A program made the position numbers and the translations under genes. The notes beneath the pieces were generated by a model. It was given only the letters and a program-made list of their open reading frames with translations. It did no database searches and was not told the origin of the DNA. Source: Chloroflexota bacterium (GTDB lineage: Bacteria > Chloroflexota > UBA6077 > JADZDV01). From it: a stretch of 7,264 nt of DNA. Of this stretch, positions 5,398 through 7,264 are shown piece by piece. The DNA is taken from positions 1-7,264 of the forward strand of contig JADZDV010000117.1 in the NCBI GenBank assembly GCA_020850915.1. The letters run 5' to 3'. Numbering within the stretch: the first letter of the stretch is position 1; each line of letters starts with the position of its first letter.

Positions 5398-5421
5398 TGA
5401 GGGCGGTGTCCACCGCCCTCA
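5398..5421. terminator. Perfect inverted repeat between convergent genes, likely fumC terminator
   Basis: TGAGGGCGGTG (5398-5408) and CACCGCCCTCA (5411-5421) form a perfect 11-bp inverted repeat. As RNA this would be a 10-bp stem with a GTCC loop on the plus strand. It lies 13 bases beyond the fumarase stop codon on the minus strand and 92 bases past the plus-strand gene, the usual place for a shared terminator. There is no T-run on either side. The remaining bases of 5331-5397 show nothing clear. Confidence 0.6.
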
Positions 5422-5434
5422 CGGCTTCGGCGAG

Positions 5435-6871
5435 CTAGCCGGAGACCGGGGAGGCGCTCAGACCCGGCTCGGTCATGCTGGTCGGGTCGAGAATCTTGCT
5501 CATCTCCTCTTCGCTGAGCTGGGTGCGCTCGCGTGCCACTTCGCGGATCGTCCGTCCAGTCTTGTAGGCCTCTTTGGCGATCTCGGCTGCCGCGTCGTAG
5601 CCGATGACTGGTGCGAGGCTGGTCGTGAGCATGAGGCCACGCTCGACCATCTCGGGACCGTGGGAGGTCGCCTGGATGCCTTCGATGCACTGGTCCACGA
5701 GGTTGCTCAGCGAGGTGGAGAGAATGGCGATGGACTGAAGCAGGTTATACGCTGCCACCGGCATCATGACGTTGATTTCGAAGTTGCCGCTCTGGCCGGC
5801 TACTGCCACGGTCATGTCGTTGCCGATCACCTGCGCGCAGACCATCGCCACAGCCTCGGCAATCACCGGGTTCACCTTGCCCGGCATGATCGAGCTGCCC
5901 GGCTGTACCGCTGGCAGGTCGATCTCGCCAATGCCGGCGCGCGGACCCGAGCCGAGCCAGCGCAGGTCATTGGCGAGCTTCATCATGCTGACGGCGATCG
6001 TCTTCAGCACGCCGCTCGCCTCCACGATGTTGTCGAGGGTGTTCTGAGCCTGGAAGTGATTGCCGGTCTCGTGGACCTCCACACCCGTCATCTCGGAGAG
6101 CCGGCGACACACCCGGGCCGAGAACTCCGGATGCGCATTGACGCCCGTGCCGACCGCCGTCCCGCCAAGCGCCAGCTCGCCAAGCTCCTCCTGAGCGTGG
6201 CGCAGGCGACGGATGGCCCGCTCGGCCTGGCCGGCGTAGCCGAGGAACTCCTGGCCGAGCCGAATCGGGGTCGCGTCCTGGAGATGCGTGCGGCCGGTCT
6301 TGACGATCGGCATGAACTCGTCGGCCTTGGCCCGCAGCGCGGCCTCGAGCTTCGCCAGGGCGGGAGTCAGGTCTTCCTCGATCGCGATCAGGGCGGCCAG
6401 GTGAATGGCGCTGGGAATGACGTCGTTCGAGGACTGGCAGATGTTGATGTGGTCGTTGGGGTGGACCCGCTTCGAGCCGAACGGCGCCCCAAGGCGCTGA
6501 ATCGCACGATTCGCGATCACCTCGTTGGCGTTCATGTTGGTGCTCGTGCCAGAGCCGGTCTGGAAGATGTCCAGGACGAACTGGTCGTCGAACGCGCCGC
6601 TCGCCACCTCGCCCGCGGCGCCGATGACGGCATCGGCGATCGTCGGGTCGAGCAGGCCGAGGTCGCGGTTGGTCTCAGCCGCCGCCAGCTTGATCAGCCC
6701 GAGGGCGTGGATGAAGCGACGCGGAAACCGCAGCTCGCTGATCGGGAAGTTCTTGACGGCGCGCATCGTGCTGGCGCCGTAATAGGCTCCGTCTGGGACC
6801 TCCAGCTCGCCCATCGAGTCTCGCTCGATGCGTCGGCCGGGGCGCTGGTCCAACGTCGTCTGTTCAGGCAT
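5435..6871 (-). CDS. fumC: Class II fumarate hydratase (fumarase C)
   Basis: Fumarase C interconverts fumarate and malate in the TCA cycle; it is an iron-free cytosolic homotetramer. The 478-residue product carries all the superfamily motifs: DSMGELEVPDGAYYG (18-32), FQTGSGTSTNMNANEVIANR (103-122), HPNDHINICQSSND (137-150), GRTHLQDATP with the catalytic His196 (193-202), GGTAVGTG (236-243) and the signature GSSIMPGKVNP (325-335) with catalytic Ser326. The C-terminal fumarase domain ends with the usual TGRTIREVA and LDPTSMTEPG. H in GRTHLQ and the QSSND block favour fumarase over aspartate ammonia-lyase, despite the aspartase-like YYG and NFPIS near the start. Length matches the family (about 460-480). 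The start ATG at 6869-6871 has GTGAGGA (plus-strand 6878-6884) 6 nt before it. It lies 117 nt downstream of the sigma-factor gene and may have its own promoter. Confidence 0.97.
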   Translation of the reverse strand: MPEQTTLDQRPGRRIERDSMGELEVPDGAYYGASTMRAVKNFPISELRFPRRFIHALGLIKLAAAETNRDLGLLDPTIADAVIGAAGEVASGAFDDQFVLDIFQTGSGTSTNMNANEVIANRAIQRLGAPFGSKRVHPNDHINICQSSNDVIPSAIHLAALIAIEEDLTPALAKLEAALRAKADEFMPIVKTGRTHLQDATPIRLGQEFLGYAGQAERAIRRLRHAQEELGELALGGTAVGTGVNAHPEFSARVCRRLSEMTGVEVHETGNHFQAQNTLDNIVEASGVLKTIAVSMMKLANDLRWLGSGPRAGIGEIDLPAVQPGSSIMPGKVNPVIAEAVAMVCAQVIGNDMTVAVAGQSGNFEINVMMPVAAYNLLQSIAILSTSLSNLVDQCIEGIQATSHGPEMVERGLMLTTSLAPVIGYDAAAEIAKEAYKTGRTIREVARERTQLSEEEMSKILDPTSMTEPGLSASPVSG

Positions 6872-6877
6872 GGCATG

Positions 6878-6931
6878 TCCTCACGATCGATTCCGGAGTG
6901 GTGTCTTCAAGGTGCTGCACCCCGAAGGATA
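6878..6931 (-). promoter_or_regulatory. fumC ribosome site and candidate -10 box
   Basis: On the minus strand, GTGAGGA (plus 6878-6884) is a good Shine-Dalgarno sequence 6 nt before the fumC ATG. TATCCT (plus 6926-6931) is a fair -10 box that would give a leader of about 48 nt. No good -35 box is seen, so the promoter is tentative. No T-tailed terminator for the sigma gene is visible in the 117-nt gap. Confidence 0.35.
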
Positions 6932-6988
6932 ACGCCGAAGGTGGCCCGGCGCACGCGCGAAGGCCGATCGTGGCGAGCGGGCCGATGG

Positions 6989-7264
6989 TTACTCGAGATA
7001 GGCGCGAAGGCGGCGGGAGCGCGACGGGTGCCGCAGCTTGCGGAGCGCCTTGGCTTCGATCTGGCGAATGCGCTCGCGAGTGACGCCCAGTTCGTCGCCA
7101 ATCTCCGAGAGCGTGCGGTCCCGATCGCCGTCCAGGCCGAAGCGTAGCTCGACGACGCGCCGCTCGCGGCCGGAGAGCGTCCCCAGGACAGCACGGATCT
7201 GCTCGCGGAGCATGGCGCGATTTGCCGCGTCATCCAGGTCTGGCGCGTTCTCGTCGGGGACGAA
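6989..7264 (-). CDS. rpoD: Principal RNA polymerase sigma factor (RpoD/SigA), C-terminal end, cut by window edge
   Basis: Sigma-70 factors direct RNA polymerase to promoters; region 4 reads the -35 box. The last 91 codons are present on the minus strand, and the frame is open through base 7264, so the gene starts outside. The visible part opens with [17 protein letters not shown], the usual acidic linker before region 4. It continues with [20 protein letters not shown] and ELRFGLDG (region 4.1), then [20 protein letters not shown], the helix-turn-helix of region 4.2, [20 protein letters not shown] and a final Glu. The intact RERIRQIE recognition helix and the C-terminal RHPSRSR-LR-YLE tail are typical of the housekeeping sigma factor rather than of alternative ones. 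The stop is TAA at 6991-6989. fumC follows in the same direction. Confidence 0.95.
   Translation of the reverse strand, partial: FVPDENAPDLDDAANRAMLREQIRAVLGTLSGRERRVVELRFGLDGDRDRTLSEIGDELGVTRERIRQIEAKALRKLRHPSRSRRLRAYLE

Noticed and set aside
5435..6871. Aspartate ammonia-lyase instead of fumarase
   Set aside because: YYG and NFPIS near the start recall aspartase, but GRTHLQDATP, QSSND and GSGTSTNMNANEV are fumarase versions of the shared motifs.
6923..7010. Repeated CGAAGG hexamers between fumC and the sigma gene and into the sigma gene's end
   Set aside because: Four copies occur at irregular spacing (6923, 6936, 6958 and 7005). One is inside the sigma coding region, and such a short GC-rich word is not significant.
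5660..7147. Long open plus-strand frame of 495 codons opposite fumC
   Set aside because: It lies antisense to a perfectly conserved fumarase and the sigma-factor end. The translation is rich in Arg, Asp, His and Ala without recognisable motifs, as expected for the mirror frame of a GC-rich gene.

Overview
The window is 7.26 kb of GC-rich bacterial chromosome with strong G/C preference at third codon positions. The gene content is a FAH-family hydrolase, a PyrK/class 1B PyrD-like pair, class II fumarase and a principal sigma factor, with short intergenic gaps and several GTG starts. This is compatible with a Chloroflexota-like lineage. That placement is an inference from gene content and protein style, and no marker gene fixes it.

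Layout, left to right. Bases 1-801 (+) hold the C-terminal part of a fumarylacetoacetate-hydrolase-family enzyme cut by the window edge. Bases 802-1905 contain no intact gene. Inside this stretch are a GC-rich spacer with small repeats (802-962), a collapsed S9-type peptidase gene whose N-terminal propeller start is joined out of frame to its last ~20 codons (983-1322), a second coding-like remnant that changes frame (1321-1663, unidentified), and a structured leader (1664-1905) in front of the next operon. Bases 1906-3722 (+) encode a PyrK-like electron-transfer subunit followed 2 nt later by a PyrD-like flavoprotein. A 73-nt gap leads to an intact alpha/beta hydrolase (3796-4689), followed after 28 nt by a small helix-hairpin-helix protein (4718-5305). 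Bases 5306-5434 form a convergent intergenic region with two strong hairpins. On the minus strand come class II fumarase (6871-5435) and, upstream of it, the C-terminal end of an RpoD/SigA-type sigma factor (7264-6989).

The most interesting point is the PyrK/PyrD pair. Folds, gene order and many structural motifs are those of dihydroorotate dehydrogenase B. The PyrD-like subunit nevertheless lacks the catalytic cysteine, the conserved lysine of the first active-site strand, the Asn-containing orotate loop and the later Asn of the substrate site, while FMN-phosphate-site motifs remain. The PyrK-like partner keeps its four [2Fe-2S] cysteines but has lost several nucleotide-binding motifs. Both reading frames are intact, so this looks like a retained, diverged flavo-iron-sulfur enzyme of unknown substrate rather than a working pyrimidine enzyme. 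The helix-hairpin-helix protein is a second candidate of interest: it can be lined up with HhH-GPD DNA glycosylases so that an Asp falls exactly at the catalytic position, without the iron-sulfur cluster.

The fumarase and the sigma factor are ordinary housekeeping genes. No tRNA, rRNA, CRISPR array, transposase or integrase was seen.
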